Translations under genes and position numbers: made by a program
Notes under the pieces: generated by a model
Told to the model about the DNA's origin: nothing
The model's database searches: none
What the model saw: only the letters and a program-made list of their open reading frames with translations
Assembly: GCA_028711415.1 (NCBI GenBank)
Contig: JAQTSG010000006.1
Coordinates: forward strand, 1-38,587
DNA from: Patescibacteria group bacterium
GTDB taxonomy: Bacteria; Patescibacteriota; Patescibacteriia; Patescibacteriales; JAQTRU01
Direction of reading: 5' to 3'
Length of the DNA: 38,587 bases
Shown: in pieces, positions 1 to 8,859 of the stretch
Numbering within the stretch: position 1 is the stretch's first letter
Layout: each line of letters opens with the position of its first letter

Positions 1-1
1 C

Positions 2-2053
2 GTGGTTTATAGCCCTTGGCTTATTAAATCGCCTGACGAACCCGCTGAACCGGATCCGGTGATTTTAGTGCCGGGGATTATGGGGAGTTGGGAAGTAAGG
101 GGGCAGTGGCGTCTTGATCGCATATTTCATTCTTACGACAATTTAATGGAGGCCTTAATCGCCGCCGGCTATAAAGAAGATACGATTTTGCAGGACGAGC
201 CGACATTATTTACATTTCCTTATGATTGGCGGGTAGATAATGTCTTAACGGCGAGTTTACTTAAAGAAAAAATTAACCAGGTCAAAGAGATTACAGGAAA
301 AAATAAAGTTGATATTATCGCCCATTCTATGGGCGGATTAGTGGCTCGTTCATATATAGAGGGCAGTGATTATCAAGACGATATTGATCAAGTTATATTT
401 TTAGGCACGCCGCATCAGGGATCGCTGGAGAGCTATTTAAAATATGAGGGAGCTGCATTTGTCGGGCAACAGAATTGGTTACAAAAGTATTTATTTCAAA
501 TTGAAGCTACAGAGAACGGCTATCTTAGTTTAGTGAAATACATAAGAGAGCGAGTAGCAAGCGTAGAACAACTATTGCCCATTTACGATTATCTACAAGA
601 AAAAGTTAATAATAACTGGCAGTATAGATTATACCCGGTGCAATATCCAAGAAATTCATTTTTAGAAAATTTGAATGTAGATCCAGCAATTGAAATTTTA
701 AAAGAGAGAACTGATATTACTAATATTATTAGCTCCGTTGGTGCTACTAGTACCTTAAACGCAATTAGGGTAGTACCCGACCCCAATATCTATGATAATA
801 AATGGGTAGATGGTTATCCGGAAAATTTAGAAGAGGGCGATTCTAATTCGTTGATTACTGGCGACGGAGACGGTACAGTGCCTTTGTCTAGTGCTAATGG
901 TTTAAATGGAGTTAAAGTTATAGAAACCACTAGCGCCGATCATGTTAATTTGCCCACGGTTATGCAGAAAGAGATTATGAAAGAGCTGACGGGGAAGATA
1001 CCGGAAAATTACTATAATAGTAAAATAACCTCAACTATTAAAAGATGGTTTTTCTTTCGGGTTTATTCACCGGTAGATTTCGTCGTTATCGCGCCTAATG
1101 GGGAAAAAGTGGGCAAAGATTTTTCAAATAATTTAGAAGTGAATGAAATTCCGGACGCTTTTTATAGCGGTTTTGATAGCGGAATAGAGTTTGTTTTAAT
1201 TCCTAATCCGGAAGACGGGGAATATAAAATAGAAGTGCAAGGAGTTGATGATGGCGGAGAATATACTTTAGCTAATAGTTATATTGATAATAATGGAGAA
1301 ATCAGCCGAGAATTCACCGGCAATATTGCCCCTTTGGCGCAAAGAGATTTTAATATAGTTTATACCGCTACGGCAGAAGATCCGATTGGCGAGCTGGAGC
1401 CGCAGGATACGGCGCCGCCGGTAGTAACCATCAATATTCCGCAGCCAAGCCAACAATATCTGCGCAATCAAGATTTAGCTATTGGTTATACGGCTACAGA
1501 CGATTTTTCCGGAATAGCTACTACCACCATAACTATAGATGGATTGGAAGTCGCTACTACCACGATTGATTTTTTTGATTATTCTTTAGGCGTTCACACC
1601 TTAATTATTAGCGCGCTTGATAAGGCCGGCAATTCAGGCCAGGCCCAGGTTGATTTTGAAATAATGGCCAGTATTGAAAGCACGATTGCTGATATTCAAG
1701 AAATTTATGAACGGGGCTGGTTTAAAGGTAAAATTTATCATCCGCTATTAATAAACGCGTTTAAGTTATTAAGAATAGAAGAGAAATATTTTGAAAAAGA
1801 GGAAAAATTAACCGAGAAATTAATTAAAAGAACTGAAGAGGACAAGAAATTAAATCCCAAGCAAAAACAGAAACTAATTGACCAATACAACAAAAAATTA
1901 GAGAATTTAAAGAAAAATAGAGTTAAAGCTATTAGCCGCAGTTTGGATTTAATAGAGAAATTATTAAATACCGCCAAAAGGAAAAATATGATAAATCAGC
2001 AAGGTTATGATATAATTGTTAATGATATTAATTATTTAAAAATAAATTTATAA
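2..2053 (+). CDS. alpha/beta-hydrolase, LCAT/lipase-like, with C-terminal Ig-like domain and helical tail (5' end probably truncated by the window edge)
   Basis: ORF 683 aa; lipase nucleophile elbow HSMGG, oxyanion-type VPGIMGS, GDGDGTVPLSS (Asp) and DHVNLP (His); Ig-like segment DTAPPVVTINIPQPSQQY...; open to the window start. Confidence 0.8.
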   Translation: MVYSPWLIKSPDEPAEPDPVILVPGIMGSWEVRGQWRLDRIFHSYDNLMEALIAAGYKEDTILQDEPTLFTFPYDWRVDNVLTASLLKEKINQVKEITGKNKVDIIAHSMGGLVARSYIEGSDYQDDIDQVIFLGTPHQGSLESYLKYEGAAFVGQQNWLQKYLFQIEATENGYLSLVKYIRERVASVEQLLPIYDYLQEKVNNNWQYRLYPVQYPRNSFLENLNVDPAIEILKERTDITNIISSVGATSTLNAIRVVPDPNIYDNKWVDGYPENLEEGDSNSLITGDGDGTVPLSSANGLNGVKVIETTSADHVNLPTVMQKEIMKELTGKIPENYYNSKITSTIKRWFFFRVYSPVDFVVIAPNGEKVGKDFSNNLEVNEIPDAFYSGFDSGIEFVLIPNPEDGEYKIEVQGVDDGGEYTLANSYIDNNGEISREFTGNIAPLAQRDFNIVYTATAEDPIGELEPQDTAPPVVTINIPQPSQQYLRNQDLAIGYTATDDFSGIATTTITIDGLEVATTTIDFFDYSLGVHTLIISALDKAGNSGQAQVDFEIMASIESTIADIQEIYERGWFKGKIYHPLLINAFKLLRIEEKYFEKEEKLTEKLIKRTEEDKKLNPKQKQKLIDQYNKKLENLKKNRVKAISRSLDLIEKLLNTAKRKNMINQQGYDIIVNDINYLKINL

Positions 2054-2067
2054 TTAAATAAAAAAAT

Positions 2068-2457
2068 ATGCTAGAAAAAAAATCAATTTTTTTATCAGCT
2101 GTTTATTCTTTTGTTGCTGCGATAGTCGGTTCAATTATCTTTTCGACAGCATTTGGTAAATTATATGTTTTTATTTTTAGGCCAATTCTGACTTGCGGTC
2201 TATCGGGGTTTGACTGTTTGCCCGTCCTGGGAGTAATCCAAAATTCAATATTTGCTTATCTTTTTTTCTTACCTTTATTTGTTTTGGTCCTGGTGCCAAA
2301 AAAGCAATGGTTAATCTGGCTGATTTTAGTATTTATACCTTTTACTATGGTATTGGTTGGGGGTAGCAAACATTTACTTTGGTTTGTGATTTTTACTTTA
2401 GCGGGCGGAGTGATTGGTTGGTTAATTAAATTGGTGATAAAGAAATTTAAAAAGTAA
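2068..2457 (+). CDS. small multi-pass membrane protein, unknown
   Basis: 129 aa ORF with several hydrophobic segments, 15 nt downstream of the lipase-like gene. Confidence 0.6.
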   Translation: MLEKKSIFLSAVYSFVAAIVGSIIFSTAFGKLYVFIFRPILTCGLSGFDCLPVLGVIQNSIFAYLFFLPLFVLVLVPKKQWLIWLILVFIPFTMVLVGGSKHLLWFVIFTLAGGVIGWLIKLVIKKFKK

Positions 2458-2576
2458 AAGTTATTATTTTTTGCAGTGATGTTGGAATGGTGGGACGGGC
2501 CGTTTGAAGTCGGATATTATCAGCCGTATCGGAAGATAGTGGAAGGGCAGTTTTCTAAAAATAAAAAATAAAATAT

Positions 2577-2614
2577 AAAAAAGTGGGTTTAGAATATTTT
2601 ATACCCGCTTTTTT
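2577..2614 (+). terminator. probable intrinsic terminator
   Basis: AAAAGTGGGT-loop-ACCCGCTTTTTT hairpin followed by a T-run. Confidence 0.55.
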
Positions 2615-2671
2615 AGTTGACTTTTGGCTTTTTTTAGGGTATATTAAAATATAATCAATAAATAAACCTAT

Positions 2672-3019
2672 ATGGACAAACATAAAATAATTTTGCCTAT
2701 TAGTATTATATTAGGGTGTATTATTTTGGGCGGTTTTATTTATGCGAGCCAGATAAATAAACAGCAGTCCATTGAAAGACAACAAATACTAAAACAAATA
2801 GAGGACAGAAAAATAGAAGAGGCAAAAGCTGAACAAGAAAAAGCAAAAGAAATTTTTAACAATAATTTAAAATGTCAAACTTTATTGAAGGATTTAAAAC
2901 AAAGATGGAATAATGTAGTGGGTATTTATTATGATGAGTCGCAAAATACTTGTATAGTAAAATATACAAAAAAAGGTAAAACCGAAGAATCACCAATTGA
3001 AAATATGCAGGACGAATAG
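2672..3019 (+). CDS. small membrane-anchored protein, unknown
   Basis: 115 aa; N-terminal TM helix (IILPISIILGCIILGGFIYA) followed by a charged coiled-coil-like segment. Confidence 0.6.
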   Translation: MDKHKIILPISIILGCIILGGFIYASQINKQQSIERQQILKQIEDRKIEEAKAEQEKAKEIFNNNLKCQTLLKDLKQRWNNVVGIYYDESQNTCIVKYTKKGKTEESPIENMQDE

Positions 3020-3044
3020 ATTAATATTTTTAGTAATTAATAAG

Positions 3045-3902
3045 ATGACAGTAGTAATAAGTCAACATTTTTTTCAAGGCGTTGTGGTTATAGCTGATAG
3101 CAGATCGAGCAAACAGGAAAATGGTGTTATAATTCCTTGGAAAGATAACACTCAAAAAATATTTTTTCTTACACCCAATCTAATAATTAGTTTTTCTGGA
3201 GATGTTGAGTTTGCAGGAACTATAATTTCTTTTATTGCAGAGCAAATTAAAATTAGACCAAAACTTGGGCTACTGAATATTTTTATTGGCAAAGGTCCTA
3301 AGTTAATAAAATATGCGTATAACAAATTAGTTGAAGAAAAAGGAATTCATTCAATTAGCTTCATTATAGCGGGAATAGATTTTTCAAGACCCGACCAAGT
3401 AAAAGATGAAAAAGGTAACGTTGTCGGACATGTTGGCATTTATGATAAAAAAATATTTATAGTATCATCACCTTCATTTAATCCTCGCTTTGCATCTGTT
3501 ACTAATCCTTTTGTTATAATGGGAAGCGGAAAGCTTGGTATAGAAGGACTAGAAGAGGATTTTAAAAAAATGCAATTTGGTCAAGTACTTCCTCTTGATT
3601 ATCATGCTATACTAATGGAGATTGCTCTACGGGGTAAGATAAGATCATTGGGAATATCTACTGTAGGAGGACTTTCTCAAATAGCAATAATTGACAATCG
3701 AGGTCCGCATTTCTTGCCATACAAAGGAAAAAGAGATCCTTCGGCTCCAGGTGGTTTAGATGTTGAAATGTTAGTTAAAGATGGCAGATTTATTCAAAAA
3801 GACCTTAAAACTGGTAAGGAAGTAATATTACTTTATCCGCCGGAAGTGATAAATATAAAGGAAGATAAAAGTGATTTATTTGCTGAGATTGAATTAATTT
3901 AA
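3045..3902 (+). CDS. proteasome beta/HslV-like Ntn-hydrolase family protein
   Basis: Start chosen at ATG 3045 (ORF track starts at 2997). MTVVISQHFFQGVVVIADSRSS...QKIFFLTPNLIISFSGDVEFAG resembles proteasome beta N-termini (T1, GVVxxAD with D17, KI near 33-37); later GSG motif. Confidence 0.65.
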   Translation: MTVVISQHFFQGVVVIADSRSSKQENGVIIPWKDNTQKIFFLTPNLIISFSGDVEFAGTIISFIAEQIKIRPKLGLLNIFIGKGPKLIKYAYNKLVEEKGIHSISFIIAGIDFSRPDQVKDEKGNVVGHVGIYDKKIFIVSSPSFNPRFASVTNPFVIMGSGKLGIEGLEEDFKKMQFGQVLPLDYHAILMEIALRGKIRSLGISTVGGLSQIAIIDNRGPHFLPYKGKRDPSAPGGLDVEMLVKDGRFIQKDLKTGKEVILLYPPEVINIKEDKSDLFAEIELI

Positions 3903-3974
3903 AAAAGGTGATTTTGCTAATTTTTATTTTATTATTAATAAGTTCTAACCTCTTCCATTAACCGGGGCAAATAC

Positions 3975-4003
3975 AAAACACCGCTCTACTAGCGGTGTTT
4001 TTT
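3975..4003 (+). terminator. intrinsic terminator
   Basis: aaacaCCGCTctactAGCGGtgtttttt hairpin plus T-run. Confidence 0.7.
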
Positions 4004-4055
4004 GTAATCAAAATATGATAAATCAGTAGGGATATGATATAATAAAATAAAAAAT

Positions 4056-4700
4056 ATGTTAGAGGAGGGGAAATTTAAAAATAAATATCGGATATCATCG
4101 CCTAGATTAAAGGGTTATAATTATTCGCAGGCAGGATATTATTTTATTACGATTTGCACCAAAGACAGAATTGAATGTTTTGGCGAAATAAAAAACGGCG
4201 AAATGGTATTGAATAAATACGGTCAGGCGGCAGAAAAACAATGGCAATGGTTGGCCGACCAATATTCGTATGTAAAATTGGACGAATATATTATAATGCC
4301 GAATCACGTTCATGGGATTTTGGTGATTGATCCGCCAAACGTCGTAAACGCCGTAGGGACAATTTCGGTAGGGACAGGTCGCGACGCGGCATCGGTAGGG
4401 ACAGGTCGCGACGCGGCATCGGTAGGGACAGGTCGCGACGCGGCATCGGTAGGGACAGGTCGCGACCTGTCCCTACGTGATGTACATATAAAATCATTAT
4501 CGGATTTGATGGGGGCGTTCAAAACAACGTCGTCAAAATTAATTCATCAATCGGGTTTCGTTGATTTTGCCTGGCAACGTTCGTTTTATGACCATATTAT
4601 CCGCACCGAAAAATCATTGTCCAGAATCCGTGAATATATTTATAATAATCCTTTAAAATGGGAATTAGACAGAAATAATTCGGAAAATCTATTGATGTAA
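4056..4700 (+). CDS. REP-associated tyrosine transposase (Y1_Tnp / RayT family)
   Basis: 214 aa; GYYFITICTKDR, EYIIMPNHVHGILVI (HUH motif H-V-H), C-terminal YIYNNPLKWELD, all typical of the family. Confidence 0.9.
   Translation: MLEEGKFKNKYRISSPRLKGYNYSQAGYYFITICTKDRIECFGEIKNGEMVLNKYGQAAEKQWQWLADQYSYVKLDEYIIMPNHVHGILVIDPPNVVNAVGTISVGTGRDAASVGTGRDAASVGTGRDAASVGTGRDLSLRDVHIKSLSDLMGAFKTTSSKLIHQSGFVDFAWQRSFYDHIIRTEKSLSRIREYIYNNPLKWELDRNNSENLLM
4368..4476. repeat. 27-bp in-frame tandem repeat ending in a perfect 28-nt palindrome, inside the transposase ORF
   Basis: gtagggacaggtcgcgacgcggcatcg x3 at 4368, 4395 and 4422, then GTAGGGACAGGTCGCGACCTGTCCCTAC at 4449-4476. Confidence 0.95.
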
Positions 4701-4710
4701 GGATAAAATA

Positions 4711-4783
4711 AAATGGACCCTACAAGGACGGGACAGACAGGACAGGTCACGACCTGTCCCTACCGTCCCTACGGGGGTTCATT
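4711..4783. repeat. REP-like palindromic element downstream of the transposase
   Basis: GGACAGGTC-AC-GACCTGTCC core (4740-4759) with outer imperfect arms aatggaccc...gggttcatt; shares the core of the internal repeat. Confidence 0.8.
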
Positions 4784-4799
4784 TTTTTATAGGTAATTT

Positions 4800-7031
4800 T
4801 TATTTCTTATACCCGCAATCTTTGTTGCTGCATTTCACCCCATCTTTGGCTTCTACCAATAACGCTTCGCAATCAGGGCATTTCTCGCCGGTGGGTTTTG
4901 CCCAAAAAGCGGTTTTACAGTCAGGGTATTGGTTGCAGGCGTAAAAGATTCCTTTGCGGCCGCGTTTCTGGACAATTTCTCCTTCCCCGCAGACCGGGCA
5001 CTTAACGCCGGTTGGTTTATTAGCGGTTGTATTTTCTTTTATATTTTTTAAATTCCGGCATTTCGGAAAAGCGGAGCAGGCCAGGAACGGACCGTATTTG
5101 CCAACCTTAATGGCCATGGGCGAACCGCATTTTTCGCAGGTTTCCCCTTCGTATTTTTTTTGGATTTCCTCTATTTCCTTATTGTCCGTCTGGCCGTTTT
5201 TATCTTTATCAGAGCCGGGCATGGATTTAATGTTTTTACAATCAGGAAAAGCGCTGCAGGCCAGAAATTTTCCGAAGCGGCCGGTTTTAATTATCATCGG
5301 CGCGCCGCATTTATCGCATTTTTCGTTTGATTTTTCTTCCGGCATAATTTTATTTTTATCAATTTCTTGATATTTGTTAGTTAGATTATCATGAAACGGC
5401 TCATAGAAACTCTTTATTACCGGCGGCCACTTAGTTTTGCCGGCAGCAATTTTATCTAAATTATCTTCCATGTCAGCCGTAAATTTATAATCAACGATTT
5501 CGGAAAAATGCTTAACCAATAAATCAATCACGACAAAGGCGATATCGGTCGGAGCCAGTTTTTTATTTTCATCGCGGACAACATAATTTCTCGCTTCAAT
5601 CGTGGCAATCGTCGGGGCGTAAGTGGACGGTCGGCCGATGCCGTATCTTTCCAAAGCTTTAACCAGGCCGGCATCGGAATACCTGGCCGGGGGTTTGGTA
5701 AAATGCTGCTGGCTGTCCAGTTTTTTTAAATCCAGTTCCTCTCCCTCTTTTACTTCCGGCAATTGGATTTCTTTGCTTTTTTCCGGATAAATTTTTAAAT
5801 AGCCGTCAAATTTTAAAACTTGGCCGGTTGCCCGGAATTGGTAAACCGTATTTTTAGCGTCAACATCAATAACCGTGGCGTCTACGGCCGCAGACGGCAT
5901 CTGGCTCGCTAAGCTTCTTTGCCAGATTAATTTATATAATCGGTATTGGCTTTCTGCCAGAGATGATTTTTCCGGAGTTTTTTCCGCTTCAGTCGGACGG
6001 ATAGCTTCATGGGCTTCCTGGGCATTTTTAGATTTGGTTTTAAAAACGCGGGGAGAGGAAAGGCAGTATTTTTTTCCCAATTCTTTTTCCAAATAATCCT
6101 TGGCTTCGCTTAAAAATTTGCCAGACAGGTTAAGGGAGTCGGTTCTCATGTAGGTAATTAAGCCGCTTTCATATAATTGCTGGGCTACCGTCATCGTCTG
6201 CTTAGCGCTCATCCCGAGCCAACGGTTGGCGGTTTGCTGGAGAGTAGAAGTGGTAAAAGGCGCGGGCGGATTTTTTTTAGCCTCTTTTCTTTCAACCTTG
6301 GCGACCTGGTAGCGGGCGCCTTCAAGCTCTTTTAAAACCATTTTCGCTTCTTTCTCGTTTTTTATTTCCAGCTTATCGATGGTTTTTCCCTTGATTTTAT
6401 TTAAAGCGGCCGTAAATTCCTCGTTGGTTTTTTCTTTAGAAAGGTTAGCCAGGATGCTCCAGTATTCTTCCGGCTTAAAATTTTTAATTTGTTTTTCCCG
6501 TTCAACGATTAAGCGGACGGCAACCGACTGCACCCGGCCGGCCGATAAGCCCCGCGCCACTTTTTTCCATAAAAACGGGGAAAGCTCATAGCCAACCAGC
6601 CGATCTAAAATCCGGCGGGCCTGCTGGGCGTCCACCAATTTCATATCAATCGTTCGGGGACTCTCTAAAGCTTCCAGAATCGCATCCTTGGTAATTTCAT
6701 GAAAAACTATTCTTTTTGTTTTATCTTTATCTAAATCAAGCGCTTTTGCCAAATGCCAGGCGATGGCTTCTCCTTCACGGTCTTCATCAGAAGCCAGGAT
6801 AACGTTGGTCGCTTTTTTCGCCAGATCTTTCAGTTTAGTGACGGTTTTTTTTGCTTTTGTCGGGATAACGTATTTGGGGGTAAAGCCATTCTCAATATCA
6901 ATCCCCATAACGCTTTTCGGCAAATCGCGGATATGGCCAAAAGAAGATTCAATCTTATAATTTGAACCTAAAAATTTTGTGATGGTTTTGGCTTTAGTTG
7001 GCGATTCAACGATAATTAAATTTTTGCTCAT
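4800..7031 (-). CDS. topA: DNA topoisomerase I (type IA)
   Basis: MSKNLIIVESPTKAKTITKFLG, DEDREGEAIAWHL, active-site region YESGLITYMRTDS, four C-terminal Cys zinc-finger modules. Start set at 7031 (ORF track 7067). Confidence 0.97.
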   Translation of the reverse strand: MSKNLIIVESPTKAKTITKFLGSNYKIESSFGHIRDLPKSVMGIDIENGFTPKYVIPTKAKKTVTKLKDLAKKATNVILASDEDREGEAIAWHLAKALDLDKDKTKRIVFHEITKDAILEALESPRTIDMKLVDAQQARRILDRLVGYELSPFLWKKVARGLSAGRVQSVAVRLIVEREKQIKNFKPEEYWSILANLSKEKTNEEFTAALNKIKGKTIDKLEIKNEKEAKMVLKELEGARYQVAKVERKEAKKNPPAPFTTSTLQQTANRWLGMSAKQTMTVAQQLYESGLITYMRTDSLNLSGKFLSEAKDYLEKELGKKYCLSSPRVFKTKSKNAQEAHEAIRPTEAEKTPEKSSLAESQYRLYKLIWQRSLASQMPSAAVDATVIDVDAKNTVYQFRATGQVLKFDGYLKIYPEKSKEIQLPEVKEGEELDLKKLDSQQHFTKPPARYSDAGLVKALERYGIGRPSTYAPTIATIEARNYVVRDENKKLAPTDIAFVVIDLLVKHFSEIVDYKFTADMEDNLDKIAAGKTKWPPVIKSFYEPFHDNLTNKYQEIDKNKIMPEEKSNEKCDKCGAPMIIKTGRFGKFLACSAFPDCKNIKSMPGSDKDKNGQTDNKEIEEIQKKYEGETCEKCGSPMAIKVGKYGPFLACSAFPKCRNLKNIKENTTANKPTGVKCPVCGEGEIVQKRGRKGIFYACNQYPDCKTAFWAKPTGEKCPDCEALLVEAKDGVKCSNKDCGYKK

Positions 7032-7148
7032 ATTATAAAGTATTATATAAATCTTTACTTTCCGCAAGTCCGAATCTAACCTTTTTATTTAATAGTCTGG
7101 TTTAAATAGGTTATTATGGTTTTGGTTAATTCTTAAGTTAATTCTCTA

Positions 7149-7236
7149 CGAATTACGAATCCTATACAAATTTACGAATTCTCTTTAAAATGCTTTATGT
7201 TATATTTGTAAATTCGTAATCCGCCAACTGGCGGAA
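7149..7236. repeat. AT-rich imperfect inverted repeat with CCGCCAACTGGCGG palindrome
   Basis: cgaattacgaat / attcgtaat arms and ccgccaactggcgg. Confidence 0.5.
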
Positions 7237-7281
7237 TTTGTAATTTGTAGGCTTTACAACCTGGCGAGCAGAATTACCTTA

Positions 7282-8385
7282 TTATCTAGCTAAGATATAG
7301 TACATGCCCCCCAAATTTTTTATCATGCCCTTCATTTCCATTATGACCAGTGTACTATTTGCCGCCGCGGTGTCAAGTCCGGAAGCGCGGACAAGCTCGT
7401 CAATATGGATCGGCTCAAAGGAAAGAAGAGCTATTATTTTTTTCTCATTTTCCCCCTCCGGCATGATTTTCTTCGTATCAATATAGGCGGTGGCCTGGGT
7501 TAAATTCAGGGTTTCAATAACGTCGGCAGCGCTGGTCACGACTTTGGCTCCTTCCTTTATAAGTTTATTCGGTCCGGCGGAAACCAAAGAATTAATACTG
7601 CCGGGCACGGCAAAAACTTCGCGGTTTTGCTCCAAGGCGTAAGCGGCCGTGATTAAAGCTCCGGATTTTTCCCCGGCCTCTATAACCAAAGTGCCAAGAC
7701 TTAAGCCAGAAATAAGGCGGTTTCTTTGGGGAAAATTATGCCTTAACGGCGGCGTGCCTAAAGGGAGTTCGGAAATTATGGCGCCGCCCGAGGCAATAAT
7801 TTTTTCGGCTAAATAGCGGTTCTGCGAAGGATAAATATTTTTTTTGTCCAGGCCGGAGCCGAGGACCGCGATGGTTTTTCCTCCGGTTTCTAAAGTAGCC
7901 AGATGAGCTAAAGAGTCAATACCTAAAGCTAAGCCGCTTACGATAGTTAAACCGTTTTTAGCCAAATCCCTTACAATATGGTCAGTTACCTGCTGGCCGT
8001 AGTTAGTAAATTTTCTGGTGCCGACCACGGCTAAAGTAAAATCGTCTTTTAAATCAAATTCTCCCTTGTAATATATTAAAGAAGGCGGGTTATAAATTTC
8101 TCCCAAGAGGGCGGGGTAGGATTTATCCGCAATCGTCATAACTTTTATATCTTCTTCCGCTATCCTGGCGATTAATTGGTCGGGGTTAATTTCCCTTTTA
8201 GCCGCGCTAAATTCTTCAGCGATATTTTCTTCAATGCCGGCTTTCATCAGTTCCGAAATATCAGCCCGGAAAGCGTTTTCTAAGCCGGCGTCTTTGGCCA
8301 GGAAATGCTTTAACAATTTTTTAAACCGGATTGGCCCGAATTTCTGGAAATTATTTAAAGCGACCCAATATTTCAGGTTTTCCAT
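7282..8385 (-). CDS. dprA: DNA processing protein DprA (Smf)
   Basis: VVGTRKFTNYGQQ, IVSGLALGIDSLAH, GSGLD..YPSQNRYL, ISELPLGTPPLRHNFPQRNRLISGLS; C-terminal winged-helix-like domain. Confidence 0.95.
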   Translation of the reverse strand: MENLKYWVALNNFQKFGPIRFKKLLKHFLAKDAGLENAFRADISELMKAGIEENIAEEFSAAKREINPDQLIARIAEEDIKVMTIADKSYPALLGEIYNPPSLIYYKGEFDLKDDFTLAVVGTRKFTNYGQQVTDHIVRDLAKNGLTIVSGLALGIDSLAHLATLETGGKTIAVLGSGLDKKNIYPSQNRYLAEKIIASGGAIISELPLGTPPLRHNFPQRNRLISGLSLGTLVIEAGEKSGALITAAYALEQNREVFAVPGSINSLVSAGPNKLIKEGAKVVTSAADVIETLNLTQATAYIDTKKIMPEGENEKKIIALLSFEPIHIDELVRASGLDTAAANSTLVIMEMKGMIKNLGGMYYILAR

Positions 8386-8399
8386 ACTTTAGGGGCTCG

Positions 8400-8437
8400 C
8401 CCCGTTAAAAATTTTAATCTCTAAATTTCTAACGGGG
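8400..8437. repeat. CCCCGTTA...TAACGGGG dispersed palindrome
   Basis: ccccgtta(aaaattttaatctctaaatttc)taacgggg; related copies at 13342-13387 and a half-site at 24139-24148. Confidence 0.75.
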
Positions 8438-8503
8438 TTGACTAAAAATTTAAGATATGATAAGGTAATATATCAAAACTCCTGATTTTTTATTTTTTAT
8501 CAG

Positions 8504-8620
8504 CCAATGGCCCTCAATTTACTACTTGCTTTTGGGCTTTAGTTTATAGATTTCCTTCCTCCTTGGTGATTTATAGACTATTCGTCCCTTTATAGCAAGT
8601 AGTAAATTGGAGGCGATTGG
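8504..8620 (+). ncRNA. candidate structured RNA / long hairpin (strand uncertain)
   Basis: 27-nt arms (8504-8530 / 8594-8620) match at 24 of 27 positions, with a nested 12-bp helix 8540-8551 / 8569-8580 and loop ttccttcctccttggtg. Confidence 0.4.
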
Positions 8621-8716
8621 GAAGCTGGCTCGAGTGTTTATTTTTAAATTAAATTACGGCTGGCTTTTTTATTCTAAAATAATTTTAACACACAAAGAAA
8701 GGGAAAGATAGTATTT

Positions 8717-8816
8717 AAAATTTTGTCTAGGAGTGATGAAAGTCAAATTGACCCTCCTTGATTTGACCTTTTCGTCTTAAATAGGGCCTTGTGTCCTTGC
8801 TCCTAGGCAATATTTT
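8717..8816 (+). promoter_or_regulatory. candidate structured 5' leader upstream of the DUF218-like gene
   Basis: Outer helix aaaattttgtctaggag / ctcctaggcaatatttt enclosing hairpin gtcaaat...atttgac with an accctcct loop; RBS cggagg follows at 8845. Confidence 0.4.
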
Positions 8817-8859
8817 GAACATTATCTTTGTAAAAACATCTAATCGGAGGTATTAAACC

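Noticed and set aside
2479-2571. Short ORF MLEWWDGPFEVGYYQPYRKIVEGQFSKNKK
   Set aside because: 30 aa, possibly a gene remnant; insufficient support to call.
4368-4476. Possible CRISPR array
   Set aside because: Units are contiguous tandem repeats without variable spacers, in frame with the transposase.
4291-4522. Antisense ORFs (68 and 70 aa) with RDLSLPMPR / ASRPVPTDA repeats
   Set aside because: They are translations of the 27-bp tandem repeat opposite the transposase; no RBS or independent support.
4954-6965. Plus-strand ORFs antisense to topA (60-138 aa)
   Set aside because: Shadow ORFs of topA; no RBS or domain signals.
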